Source: Gp6-AA40 sp035263125 | GTDB taxonomy: Bacteria > Acidobacteriota > Vicinamibacteria > Vicinamibacterales > UBA2999 | Direction: 5' to 3' | Assembly (NCBI GenBank): GCA_035263125.1 | Contig: DATFRP010000209.1 | Span: 1 to 64,000, forward strand | DNA: 64,000 bases | Shown here: positions 53,059 through 61,500 of the stretch, one piece after another | Layout of the letters: each line of letters starts with the position of its first letter | Position numbering within the stretch: position 1 is the stretch's first letter | Translations under genes and position numbers: made by a program | Notes under the pieces: generated by a model | Databases searched by the model: none | Told to the model about the DNA's origin: nothing | The model's input: the letters and a program-made list of their open reading frames with translations, nothing else

Positions 53059-53925
53059 ATGGCCGGCACACGCGAACTTCGGCGACGCATCCGATCGATC
53101 GGCAGCACGGCGCAGATCACGAAGGCCATGCAGATGGTCGCCGCCTCGAAGATGCGCAAGGCACAGCAGGCAGCGGTCGTCGCACGTCCGTTTCTCCAGT
53201 TGATGTACCGGATTCAGCGCAAGGCGGCGACGCGCGAGCTCGAGTTCACGCATCCATTGATGCGGAAGCGCCCGGTCCGCAAGCGCGCCATCGTGTTGAT
53301 CTCGTCGGACAAAGGCCTCTGCGGCGCGCTCAACAGCAACCTGTTCCGCCTGGTCGGACGATTCGATCCGCACTCGACCGTCTTCATCGCGGCCGGACGG
53401 AGAGGGGCGCAGTTCGTTGCGCGCACGCGCCGGCAGCTGCTGGCCGAGTTCCCTTACGGCGACACTCCTCGATTCTCCGAGGCGCGCGCGGTGTCCACAC
53501 TCTGCCGCGATCTCTTCCTGAAGGGTGAAGTGGACGAAGTCCAGATCGTCACCTCACGATTCGTCAACACGCTGACCCAGACCGCCATCGCGGTCGAGAT
53601 TCTTCCGATCGGCGAGATCACGGGCATCAAGATCCCTGGGGCGGAGCCTGAGGAGGCGTTGGCAGCCGACACATCGGAGTTCGTCTTCGAGCCCGGCCCC
53701 AAGGCCGTGCTCGATTATCTGGCGCTGCACTATCTCGAGATCGTCATGTATCTCGCGATGCTGAACGCGAAAGCGAGCGAGCAGAGCGCGCGCATGGTCT
53801 CGATGAAGAGCGCCACCGACAACGCCGAGACCATGATCAAAGACCTGACGCTCGAATACAACAAGCTGCGTCAGGGATCGATCACGCAGGAGCTGCTCGA
53901 GATCGCCGGCGGGCAGGCGCAGTAA
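53059..53925 (+). CDS. atpG: ATP synthase F1 subunit gamma
   Basis: 288 residues, typical. N-terminal TRELRRRIRSIGSTAQITKA-MQMVAASKMRKAQ and C-terminal RMVSMKSATDNAETMIKDLT-LEYNKLRQGSITQELLEI are the conserved terminal helices of the rotating coiled coil. SSDKGLCGALNSNLFR is the conserved globular loop. Starts 3 bases after atpA. Couples proton flow to rotation in the catalytic hexamer. Confidence 0.96.
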   Translation: MAGTRELRRRIRSIGSTAQITKAMQMVAASKMRKAQQAAVVARPFLQLMYRIQRKAATRELEFTHPLMRKRPVRKRAIVLISSDKGLCGALNSNLFRLVGRFDPHSTVFIAAGRRGAQFVARTRRQLLAEFPYGDTPRFSEARAVSTLCRDLFLKGEVDEVQIVTSRFVNTLTQTAIAVEILPIGEITGIKIPGAEPEEALAADTSEFVFEPGPKAVLDYLALHYLEIVMYLAMLNAKASEQSARMVSMKSATDNAETMIKDLTLEYNKLRQGSITQELLEIAGGQAQ

Positions 53926-53943
53926 CGATGCGAGGACACGCGC

Positions 53944-55347
53944 ATGAACACAGGCACGATCGTTCAAGTCGTCGGCCCAGTCGTCGATGTCGCCTTTCCG
54001 GAGACGCTGCCGCCGATCTCCAACGCCTTGACCGTCGAATACACAATCGGTAATCAGCCGACGAAGCTGACGCTCGAGGTGCAGCAGCATCTCGGCGATC
54101 GATGGGTCAGGACGGTCTCGATGTCCGGCACCGAAGGTCTGAAGCGCGGCTACACCGCGACCGACACGGGTGGCCCGATCAGCGTGCCGGTCGGGCCCGG
54201 CGTCATGGGACGCGTGCTCGATGTCACCGGCGCCCCCATCGACGAGCGCGGCCCGGTCGTCGCCGAGAAGCACTACCCCATCCACCGTCCCGCGCCCCCT
54301 CTCGTCGATCAGTCGACGTCCCCGCAACTGCTGTTCACGGGCATCAAGGTGATCGATCTGATCTGCCCGTTCCTCAAGGGCGGCAAGATCGGCGCGTTCG
54401 GCGGCGCCGGCGTCGGCAAGACCGTGGTGATCATGGAGTTGATCAACAACATCGCCAAGCTGCATGGCGGGGTGTCGGTGTTCGCGGGCGTTGGCGAGCG
54501 GACACGTGAGGGCAACGACCTCTATCACGAGATGACCACGGCCGGCGTCATCAACCAGCAGAATCTGAATGCCTCCAAGATCGCGCTGGTCTATGGACAG
54601 ATGAACGAGCCTCCGGGCGCACGATTGCGCGTCGCGCTGTCCGGCCTTGCGATCACCGAGTACTTCCGCGACGAGAAGAACCAGGACGTGCTGCTCTTCA
54701 TCGACAACATCTTCCGCTTCTCACAAGCGGGCTCCGAGGTCTCGGCGCTCCTGGGTCGCACCGCGAGCGCCGTCGGATATCAGCCGACGCTCGCCGCCGA
54801 GATGGGCGCTTTGCAGGAACGGATCACCTCGACGAAGAAGGGGTCGATCACATCCTTCCAGGCGGTGTACGTGCCGGCCGACGACTTGACCGATCCTGCA
54901 CCCGCGACGACCTTCGCGCATCTGGACGCGACCATCGTGCTCGAGCGATCGATCGCCGAGCTCGGGATCTATCCGGCGGTTGATCCGCTGGCGTCGACAT
55001 CCCGCGCGCTCGCGCCTGAAATCGTCGGGAAAGAACATTACGACGTCGCGCGCGGCGTCCAGAAGGTGCTGCAGCGGTTCAAGGATCTGCGCGACATCAT
55101 CGCGATTCTGGGTATGGACGAACTCTCACCGGAAGACAAGCAGACGGTCTTCCGCGCACGAAAGATTCAGCGCTTCTTGAGCCAGCCGTTCAGCTCGGCG
55201 CAGGTCTTCACGGGGCGTGAAGGCCGACAGGTCCCGGTCGCTGACACGGTCCGAGCGTTCAAGGAAATCCTCGACGGCAAACACGATGATGTCGCCGAGG
55301 ACAACTTCTACATGAAGGGCGGCATCGAGGAGATCCGGCAGGGCTGA
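53944..55347 (+). CDS. atpD: ATP synthase F1 subunit beta (catalytic)
   Basis: 467 residues, standard length. P-loop GGAGVGKT (153-160), VFAGVGERTREGNDLYHEM with the catalytic glutamate, LLFIDNIFRFSQAGSEVSAL, and DELSPED, the DELSEED lever that contacts gamma. Contains the three catalytic sites for ATP synthesis. 18 bases downstream of atpG and 5 before atpC. Good family conservation throughout. Confidence 0.97.
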   Translation: MNTGTIVQVVGPVVDVAFPETLPPISNALTVEYTIGNQPTKLTLEVQQHLGDRWVRTVSMSGTEGLKRGYTATDTGGPISVPVGPGVMGRVLDVTGAPIDERGPVVAEKHYPIHRPAPPLVDQSTSPQLLFTGIKVIDLICPFLKGGKIGAFGGAGVGKTVVIMELINNIAKLHGGVSVFAGVGERTREGNDLYHEMTTAGVINQQNLNASKIALVYGQMNEPPGARLRVALSGLAITEYFRDEKNQDVLLFIDNIFRFSQAGSEVSALLGRTASAVGYQPTLAAEMGALQERITSTKKGSITSFQAVYVPADDLTDPAPATTFAHLDATIVLERSIAELGIYPAVDPLASTSRALAPEIVGKEHYDVARGVQKVLQRFKDLRDIIAILGMDELSPEDKQTVFRARKIQRFLSQPFSSAQVFTGREGRQVPVADTVRAFKEILDGKHDDVAEDNFYMKGGIEEIRQG

Positions 55348-55352
55348 CAGCC

Positions 55353-55766
55353 ATGGCCAACACACTGCGGCTCGAGATCGTGACACCGGAAGGAACCGTC
55401 TACTCCGAGGATGTGCAGATGGTCACGCTGCCGGCGGTAACCGGGCAGATTGGCATCTATCCACAGCACATCCCGCTCCTGACACTGGCCGTCCCGGGAG
55501 AAATGATCGTGCGCAAGGACGGCCGCGAATCGTTCCTCGCCGTCGGCGAAGGGCTCGTGCAGGTCACAGCCGATCATGTTGCCATCGCGACCACGATGGC
55601 GATCCCTTCGGACAAGATCGACGAGGCCAAGGTCGAGGAAGCCAGGGCACGCGCGGCTGCGCGGCTGGAAGACAAGATCTCCGATGAGGAGGTGGCCGCG
55701 GTCAACGCAGCGCTCGCCAATTCCCTCGCGCAACTGCACGTCAAACGACGACGGCATCCAAGGTAG
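55353..55766 (+). CDS. atpC: ATP synthase F1 subunit epsilon
   Basis: 137 residues. N-terminal beta-sandwich RLEIVTPEGTVYSEDVQMVT, GIYPQHIPLLTLAVPGEMIV and the C-terminal two-helix part DEAKVEEARARAAARLEDKI-SDEEVAAVNAAL. This domain can inhibit ATP hydrolysis in some bacteria. It is the last gene of the operon; a 20-bp perfect palindrome follows 12 bases later. Confidence 0.95.
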   Translation: MANTLRLEIVTPEGTVYSEDVQMVTLPAVTGQIGIYPQHIPLLTLAVPGEMIVRKDGRESFLAVGEGLVQVTADHVAIATTMAIPSDKIDEAKVEEARARAAARLEDKISDEEVAAVNAALANSLAQLHVKRRRHPR

Positions 55767-55777
55767 TTCGAGTTGTA

Positions 55778-55797
55778 TCTAGCTTAGCTAAGCTAGA
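55778..55797. repeat. Perfect 20-bp AT-rich palindrome downstream of the ATP synthase operon
   Basis: TCTAGCTTAG followed by its exact reverse complement CTAAGCTAGA, centred at 55787/55788. It is AT-rich in a GC-rich region and contains TAGCTTAGCTAAGCTA. No T-run follows directly, so an intrinsic terminator is uncertain; an operator-like or other protein site is possible. Confidence 0.6.
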
Positions 55798-55937
55798 GAG
55801 CGATTTTCAGATCAATCCGGCTCCCGCCGTTTTGCCCACCCATGGCGGTTTCGCGCTCCTTCCGCTCGATGCGTCACCCCGTCGACCGGAGCTCAGTTGT
55901 GGGTGACATGGCGGCCAGCCCGATCGGCGGCGCGGCC

Positions 55938-55959
55938 CGCCTTCGCCAAGGCTACGGCG
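55938..55959 (-). repeat. Palindrome of the CCACC-GTA-GCC family (minus orientation)
   Basis: Minus strand CGCC-GTA-GCC-TT-GGC-GAA-GGCG, with the same 3-base internal loops as 51471-51497. Confidence 0.65.
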
Positions 55960-55962
55960 CGT

Positions 55963-56003
55963 CCACCGTAGCTCGCACTGTGAATCAGCGCGAGCGGAGG
56001 CGG
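55963..56003 (+). repeat. Palindrome of the CCACC-GTA-GC family with a longer loop
   Basis: CCACC (55963-55967), GTA, stem GCTCGC (55971-55976), 13-base loop, GCGAGC (55990-55995), GGA, GGCGG (55999-56003). Followed by seven A residues. Confidence 0.55.
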
Positions 56004-56005
56004 AA

Positions 56006-56100
56006 AAAAACGCGACTTCGGATCCATCCCGGAAGCCCACGTTTATCTTTCGAGCTGCTTGAAACGATCTCGCGGTGTGGGCTCCCTTCGTCGCGTTTTT
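56006..56100. repeat. 95-base imperfect hairpin with A/T-run ends
   Basis: AAAAACGCGAC (56006-56016) pairs perfectly with GTCGCGTTTTT (56090-56100). Inside, AGCCCAC (56034-56040) pairs with GTGGGCT (56077-56083). The minus-strand arm ends in a T-run and the plus arm begins with an A-run, so the structure could act as a bidirectional terminator for the convergent genes or be a structured RNA. Confidence 0.4.
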
Positions 56101-56327
56101 ACTGTCTGTGATCGTTCTTTTGGCGCCGAGGACGAGCGGGGAGACCCGCCGGCAGGACCCGTGAGGCACGACGCGTATCTCGAGCCCAAGTGAGCTCGGG
56201 AGAGCCTAGGACGCGCGCTGGATCAATCGAAAAGACGCTCTCGAGTCCAGCGACAATCCCAACCCCCAGAACGCTTGCCGAGGCGTTCTGTGGGAGTTGG
56301 GCATTGATCAGTTCGAGGAGCGCGACT

Positions 56328-56891
56328 TTACTTCTTTGGAGGCGGAGGCGGATAGTTCTTCAGCAGTTTCGCGACGGCCTTGTCGAGATTCTTCTGCTGC
56401 TTCTCGGGTTTGGCCTTCGGATCGAGCGTCTTGCTGGCCGCACCGCGCCAGACGAGCGCTTTCTGTGCCGGTGCATACATGTCAAGGGCAAGCTGACCGA
56501 CATAGATCGTCGATGTCTGGCCGGTCGTAATGCCTCCACCGCCGCCATACCAACCGCCGCCGTACCAGCCCGGACCGTAGCCCCAACCGCTGTCGTACGA
56601 CGTGTATTCCTTTTCGGTATTCACGGCCGTCTGATAGCCCACGAACAAGTCGGCGTTCTCGCCCTCGGTCCGCATGAGCCCCTTCTTCGACAGCTCGGCG
56701 TCAACAGAGCTCTTGATCTGTTTGTCGACCAGGTCACTCACCGGCTGGGCGCCTTTGATCGGAACCCACTTGTACGTTCTAAAAGTTCCGAAGTTCGCCT
56801 GCTTGTCGAAGTTGTACCGAACATCCTGGGCAAGGGCGTTGCTCGTGCCGGCCAGGAACAGCACCAGCGGCAGGACCCACAGTCTCTTCAT
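56328..56891 (-). CDS. DUF4136-family secreted protein
   Basis: 187 residues from ATG 56891, signal peptide MKRLWVLPLVLFLAGTSNAL-A, then the conserved DUF4136 beta start QDVRYNFDKQANFGTFRTYK-W and DLVDKQIKSSVDAELSKKGL. A Gly/Tyr-rich stretch around residues 105-125 (GWGYGPGWYGGGWYGGGGG) is usual in this family. The signal lacks a lipobox cysteine. Periplasmic or outer-membrane associated; function unknown. A sigma-54-type promoter lies 124 bases upstream, next to the activator gene. Confidence 0.87.
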   Translation of the reverse strand: MKRLWVLPLVLFLAGTSNALAQDVRYNFDKQANFGTFRTYKWVPIKGAQPVSDLVDKQIKSSVDAELSKKGLMRTEGENADLFVGYQTAVNTEKEYTSYDSGWGYGPGWYGGGWYGGGGGITTGQTSTIYVGQLALDMYAPAQKALVWRGAASKTLDPKAKPEKQQKNLDKAVAKLLKNYPPPPPKK

Positions 56892-57014
56892 GGCTCTTCT
56901 CCTTCCCGATCCCATCGCGTGCGCAAATCCATCACCCCTGATCTCAGTCATGCATGCCGGCCGATCAGGTTCAGCATTCGCGCCACTCGTGTGCGCGGGC
57001 GATGGATCATCTTC

Positions 57015-57030
57015 AGCACGCGTCGTGCCA
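57015..57030 (-). promoter_or_regulatory. Predicted sigma-54 (-24/-12) promoter
   Basis: Minus strand TGGCACG-ACGC-GTGCT: the -24 GG at 57029-57028 and the -12 GC at 57017-57016 have the required spacing of 10. It differs from the consensus TGGCACG-N4-TTGCW only at one position. It points at the DUF4136 gene, 124 bases upstream of its ATG, and directly follows the sigma-54 activator gene. Confidence 0.5.
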
Positions 57031-57155
57031 CCATGCCGCACGCACATTCCGCCACGCACTGGTCACACAAAGCACAGATCCTGAGCGACGGGCGTCGTCG
57101 ACCGCTCACGCTCTCCGAGATACCGGAGGCCCCCCGGCCTGACGGAGCGCGCACC

Positions 57156-58316
57156 CTACGCGTGCTTTGGCCGCACCAGACCCAGCTTGGCCATGCGCCC
57201 TTCGAGTGTCGTGGGTTTCAGTCCCAGCAGCTGCGCTGCGCCGGCTGCTCCGCGGATGCGCCAGCCGACGATCTCGAGCACGCCGCGGATGTGTTCGCGC
57301 TCGACGTCGGTCAGCCTGAGACTGCGCGTCCCTGAATGGGACGACGGCGACGGCACCGCGATATTCAGCTGCGTGCCCTTCGCCACGATCATCGCGCGCT
57401 CGACGACGTTGCGAAGCTCGCGGATGTTGCCGGGCCATGAGTACTGCTGCAGCGCCGTCATGTCGTCGCGGCCGATCGCATCGATCCGCTTGCCGAACCC
57501 ATGAGAGAACTCGTCGACGAAGCGCCAGACCAGCAACGGAATGTCCTCTGCGCGATCGCGAAGCGGCGGCACCTGGATCGGAAAGACATTGAGCCGGTAA
57601 AACAGGTCCTCGCGGAAGGCGTCGTCCGCGATCCGCTTCTCGAGATCGCGATGCGTCGCGGCGATGATGCGGACGTCCACGTGGACGGCCCTCGGGCTGC
57701 CGAGGCGCTCGATCTGCCGTTCCTCGAGGACGCGCAGCAGCTTCACCTGCACGTCGCCAGGAAGATCACCGATCTCGTCGAGGAAGATCGTCGAGCGATC
57801 GGCGAGCTCGAACCGCCCGATCTGCCGCGCCAGCGCGCCCGTGAACGCGCCCTTCTCCCGGCCGAACAGCTCGCTCTCCATCAACGTGCTCGGAATCGCC
57901 GAGCAGTTGACGCGGACCATGACGCGGCCCCGCCGCGCGCTCAACTCGTGAATGTGGGTGGCGATCAGTTCCTTGCCCGTTCCGGTCTCTCCGAGCAGCA
58001 GCACCGTGGAATCGGTCGCCGCCACTTGCCCGGCCTGCTCGAGCACACGTCGGATGGCCGCGCTCTGTCCGATGATGATGCCGGCGCCCAGCCGCTCCTG
58101 CACCTCGCGGCGCAGATACAGGTTCTCGGCACGCAGCCGATCCTGCGGACGCTCGGCGCGCGCAATCGGGCGAGGCACGCTCTCGTCGCGCTCAAGGTTG
58201 ATTCTTTCGACCTCGACACTCGAGGCCGGTTCGACTGCATGGGGTGTGATGAGATCTGCCACAACAACTCTGCTCTGCCTGTTGCAACGAGGGGACCATG
58301 GTTCCCTCGTCGGCAT
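57156..58316 (-). CDS. Sigma-54-dependent transcriptional activator without a sensory domain
   Basis: 386 residues from ATG 58316; GTG at 58262 is an alternative. An AAA+ domain with Walker A GETGTGKE (109-116), the sigma-54-contacting loop GAFTGA (156-161), Walker B FLDEIG, and WPGNIREL (294-301); a C-terminal Fis-type helix-turn-helix GLKPTTLEGRMAKLGLV (365-381). The ~75 residues before the AAA+ domain carry a helix LRAENLYLRREVQERLG, which in FhlA relatives follows a GAF domain, but no GAF, PAS or receiver domain is present. It would be active constitutively or regulated by a partner protein. Lies upstream of the DUF4136 gene. Confidence 0.87.
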   Translation of the reverse strand: MPTREPWSPRCNRQSRVVVADLITPHAVEPASSVEVERINLERDESVPRPIARAERPQDRLRAENLYLRREVQERLGAGIIIGQSAAIRRVLEQAGQVAATDSTVLLLGETGTGKELIATHIHELSARRGRVMVRVNCSAIPSTLMESELFGREKGAFTGALARQIGRFELADRSTIFLDEIGDLPGDVQVKLLRVLEERQIERLGSPRAVHVDVRIIAATHRDLEKRIADDAFREDLFYRLNVFPIQVPPLRDRAEDIPLLVWRFVDEFSHGFGKRIDAIGRDDMTALQQYSWPGNIRELRNVVERAMIVAKGTQLNIAVPSPSSHSGTRSLRLTDVEREHIRGVLEIVGWRIRGAAGAAQLLGLKPTTLEGRMAKLGLVRPKHA

Positions 58317-58424
58317 CAGTCCGCAGAACTTGCTGATGCAATGCTTTGGGGTGACACCCGCGCGACCGCTCGCGAGCCTGTGGCGGGCGCTCCGCGACAT
58401 GTCGCGGGATGGTCTAGGAGTTTT

Positions 58425-58500
58425 CGTAGGGGCCGGCTTTCTTCGCCACCGTAGCTCGGAACGAGCGACGGCGGTAGCCGGCCCTGAGGAACGCTCTACG
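58425..58500. repeat. Nested REPIN-like palindrome with outward GTAG heads (copy D)
   Basis: CGTAG (58425-58429) and CTACG (58496-58500) are the outer ends. GGGCCGGCT (58430-58438) pairs with AGCCGGCCC (58476-58484). Inside is a complete GTA-type palindrome (58446-58474). The TAG stop of the fusion gene (58498-58496) lies in the right-hand head. The right head, read on the minus strand, is GTAGAG. Confidence 0.65.
58446..58474 (+). repeat. Palindrome of the CCACC-GTA-GC family within the REPIN-like element
   Basis: CCACC-GTA-GCTCG-GAA-CGAGC-GAC-GGCGG, with the same internal-loop plan as the other members. Confidence 0.6.
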
Positions 58501-61500
58501 AGAGCGCTGAGGTGATTGCCTTGTTCAGCGTTCGCAACCCTGCAGCGACGTCGTGGCCGAGATGCACTCGGAGCGCCCGACGATCGCGATCGATGAGCAC
58601 CTGGAAATCGCCACGCGCTTGAGCCGCCTTGACGACACCAAACGTGTACTTGCGTCCAGGGATCGGCACATCATCCGCATCGTCGCACGTGATCTGCAGG
58701 AACACGCCGGAGTTCGGCCCGCCTTTGTACGCCTGCCCGGTCGAGTGCAGAAAACGCGGTCCGAACTCCAGACACGTCGCGCACCGTGTCGCGTCACGAA
58801 CAGCATGCCGCATCGTCTGCAAGGCCTGCTCGTGTGCCGCGTTCATCTCGAGATACGCGAGGATCGCGAAGTAGTCGCCCGCGCCGAGGCGGTTGACATG
58901 GACCTTCAGATACGCCGCCAGCGTCGGACGGCCGCTCTTCGCCTTCGCCAACGCGACCGCGTTCTTCTCATCGGTGAACAGCGTGATCCCCTCTTCACTG
59001 AAGATCGGCACTTCCGCGGGAAGTGAGCCGCGCTTCTCGTATTCATCCGTCAGCTTTCGCGTCGCGGTCTTGCTGGCTTCCACGTCCGGCTGATCGAACG
59101 GATGAATGCCGAGGATCGAGCCGGCTACGGCTGTTGCCATCTCCCACCGGAAGAACTCTTCTCCGAGGTCGTACTGATCGTCGAGCACGACCCGCACGAC
59201 TGGTTGCCCCGCTTTCTCGAGTGCGTCGATTGCCTTGTCCTGCGTTTTGTCGGGGGCCGACTTCAATCTGAGATAGACGAAGACGCGATCATCGCCATAG
59301 ACAGCCGGCTTGCCGAGCGCTTCCCTGTCGATCGGGATGAGTCCCTTGCCTTCCTTCCCGGTCGACTCGGCGAGGAGCTGCTCGAGCCACGCACCAAGGC
59401 TCGCAATGCCCGGCGACGTCACGATCGTGACTTTGTCGCGATGGTGCTGACCGGCGACACCAAGAATCGCGCCGAGCACGACACCCGGGTTGTGCTCGAC
59501 CGGCACCGTCGGCATGCACGCGCAGACCATCTCCTCGGTCCGATCGAGCAGCTTGGGGACGTCGACGCCCATGATGGCTGCGGGAACGAGCCCGAAGTCG
59601 GAGAGGACCGAGTAGCGTCCGCCGATGCTCGGCCACCCATGGAAGACGTGTCGAAAGCCGTCGGCCTCGGCGACGTGCTGCATCTGCGAGCCGGGATCGG
59701 TGATCGCGATGAACTGACTGCCCGCTCGTTCGCCGCCGACCAGGTGCGAGACGCGATCGAAGAAGTACTGCTTGAAGATGTTGGGCTCGAGCGTGGAGCC
59801 CGACTTGCTCGACACGATGAAGAGCGTGTGCTTCATGTCGATGCGGCGCTCGAACGCCCTGACCTGCGCGGGATCGGTCGAATCGAGCACGAGGAGCTCA
59901 GGGAATCCGGTGATGGTGCCGAACGTGCGCTGAATCACTTCAGGACCAAGGCTCGATCCACCCATACCCAACAGCAGCACGTGCGAGAAGCCGGCGTTCT
60001 TCGCGACGTTCGTGACCTCGGCGAGGCGCTGGCTGTGCGCGAGCTGGTCGTTGGTGATGCCCAGCCACCCGAGCCACTGCGCTTCGTCCTTCCCGGTCCA
60101 CAGCGACGCATCGCGGGCCCAGAGCCGTCTGACCTTGCTGTCCGCGCGCCACTCGCCCAGCGTGGCCTTCACACCGTTGAACAGTTCCTCGGGGAGGGCG
60201 TGCGTCAGACGATTGATGCGTCCTGCTCCGGGCTGGCGGCTCTGCGTCTCGACCGCCTTCAGCAGCTTCTCGAACGCCGTCGAGAACAGCTGCACGCCTT
60301 CTTCGGTCAGCTTGTCCGTGACTTCCTTGAGCGAGATCCCCGCATCGGCGAGCGCCGTCATCGTGCCACGCGCTGCGTCGACGTCTTCCGTGAGGCTGGC
60401 GCGCGGGCGCCCGTGATCGCGAAACGCGTCCAGGGTCGCGGGAGGGATGGTGTTGATCGTGTCCGGCCCGATCAGATCCTCGACGTAGAGCACATCGCGA
60501 TACTTCGGGTTCTTCGTTCCAGTACTGGCCCAGAGCAACCGTTGGGTCTGCGCCCCCCGGCCCGACAGCGCGTGCCATCGTGCACCGCCGAACAAGTCGA
60601 GGTAGCGCTGATATGCGAGCTTCGCGTTGGCGATCGCCACTTTCCCGACCAGCGCGCGCAGAGCTGTCTGCTCTCGCGCTTCGCGCGTCTTCTCGAGACG
60701 TGCCGACAGGATCTGGTCGATCGCCGTATCGATTCGACTGACGAAGAAGCTGGCCACGCTGGCCACGCCGCTCACGTCGCCGCCACCCGCGGCGCGCGAC
60801 TCGAGCCCCGTGATGTACGCATCCGCCACCTGTTCGTAGATGTCCTGTGCAAACAGGAGCGTGACGTTGACGTTGATCCCTTCACTCGTCAACGTCCTGA
60901 TCGCGGGAATGCCCTCGGGCGTAGCGGGGACTTTGATCATCACGTTCTCGCGTCCCACCTGACGCCAGAGACGTCTCGCCTCGTCCACCGTGCCTGCGGT
61001 GTCGTGCGCCAGCAGCGGCGACACCTCGAGGCTGACGTATCCATCGCGCTTCGCTGTCTGCGCGTACACCGGACTCAGCGCATCGGCCGCATCCTGAATG
61101 TCGCGTACGGCGAGCGTCTCGTACAGCGCCTTCGGATCCAGCTTCCGCGCTTCGCGTGACTCGAGCAGATCGGAATAGTCGGAACTCCCGGTGATCGCCT
61201 TTTCGAAAATCGTCGGATTGGACGTGACGCCGCGCAGCCCGTCTTCGGTGATCAAGCGGCGCAGCTCGCCGCTGGTGATGAGGCTGCGGCGGATGTAATC
61301 GAGCCACACCGATTGTCCGAACACCTGCAGGGCGCGCACGGGGTTCTCGAGCGCGGTCACCTTGGCGAGACGTCGCAGATGGCGTTCCTCGCCATTGAAG
61401 TGCGCGCCCAGGAATGCCGTGATCAGCTCGCGCGCGAGCTCGACGCCGACGACGCGCCCGCCGAGGACGAGGACGTTCATGCCATCGTGCTCCACGCCCT

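Larger units (their letters stand above)
55767..56327. other. Intergenic region rich in palindromes, no gene supported
   Basis: 561 bases between atpC and the convergent DUF4136 gene. No gene with a ribosome-binding site. A 120-residue frame at 55807-56169 (minus) contains the residues SLGEGGPRR read from the GTA-type palindrome and is judged spurious. It holds a perfect 20-bp palindrome, two GTA-type palindromes back to back and a 95-base imperfect hairpin with terminal A/T runs. Confidence 0.6.

Noticed and set aside
55807..56169. 120-residue minus-strand reading frame
   Set aside because: It includes SLGEGG encoded by the GTA-type palindrome, a known source of spurious predictions, and has no start signal.
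59102..61159. 685-residue plus-strand reading frame
   Set aside because: Antisense to the transaldolase-isomerase fusion, whose three families are certain; composition is that of a complementary-strand artefact.
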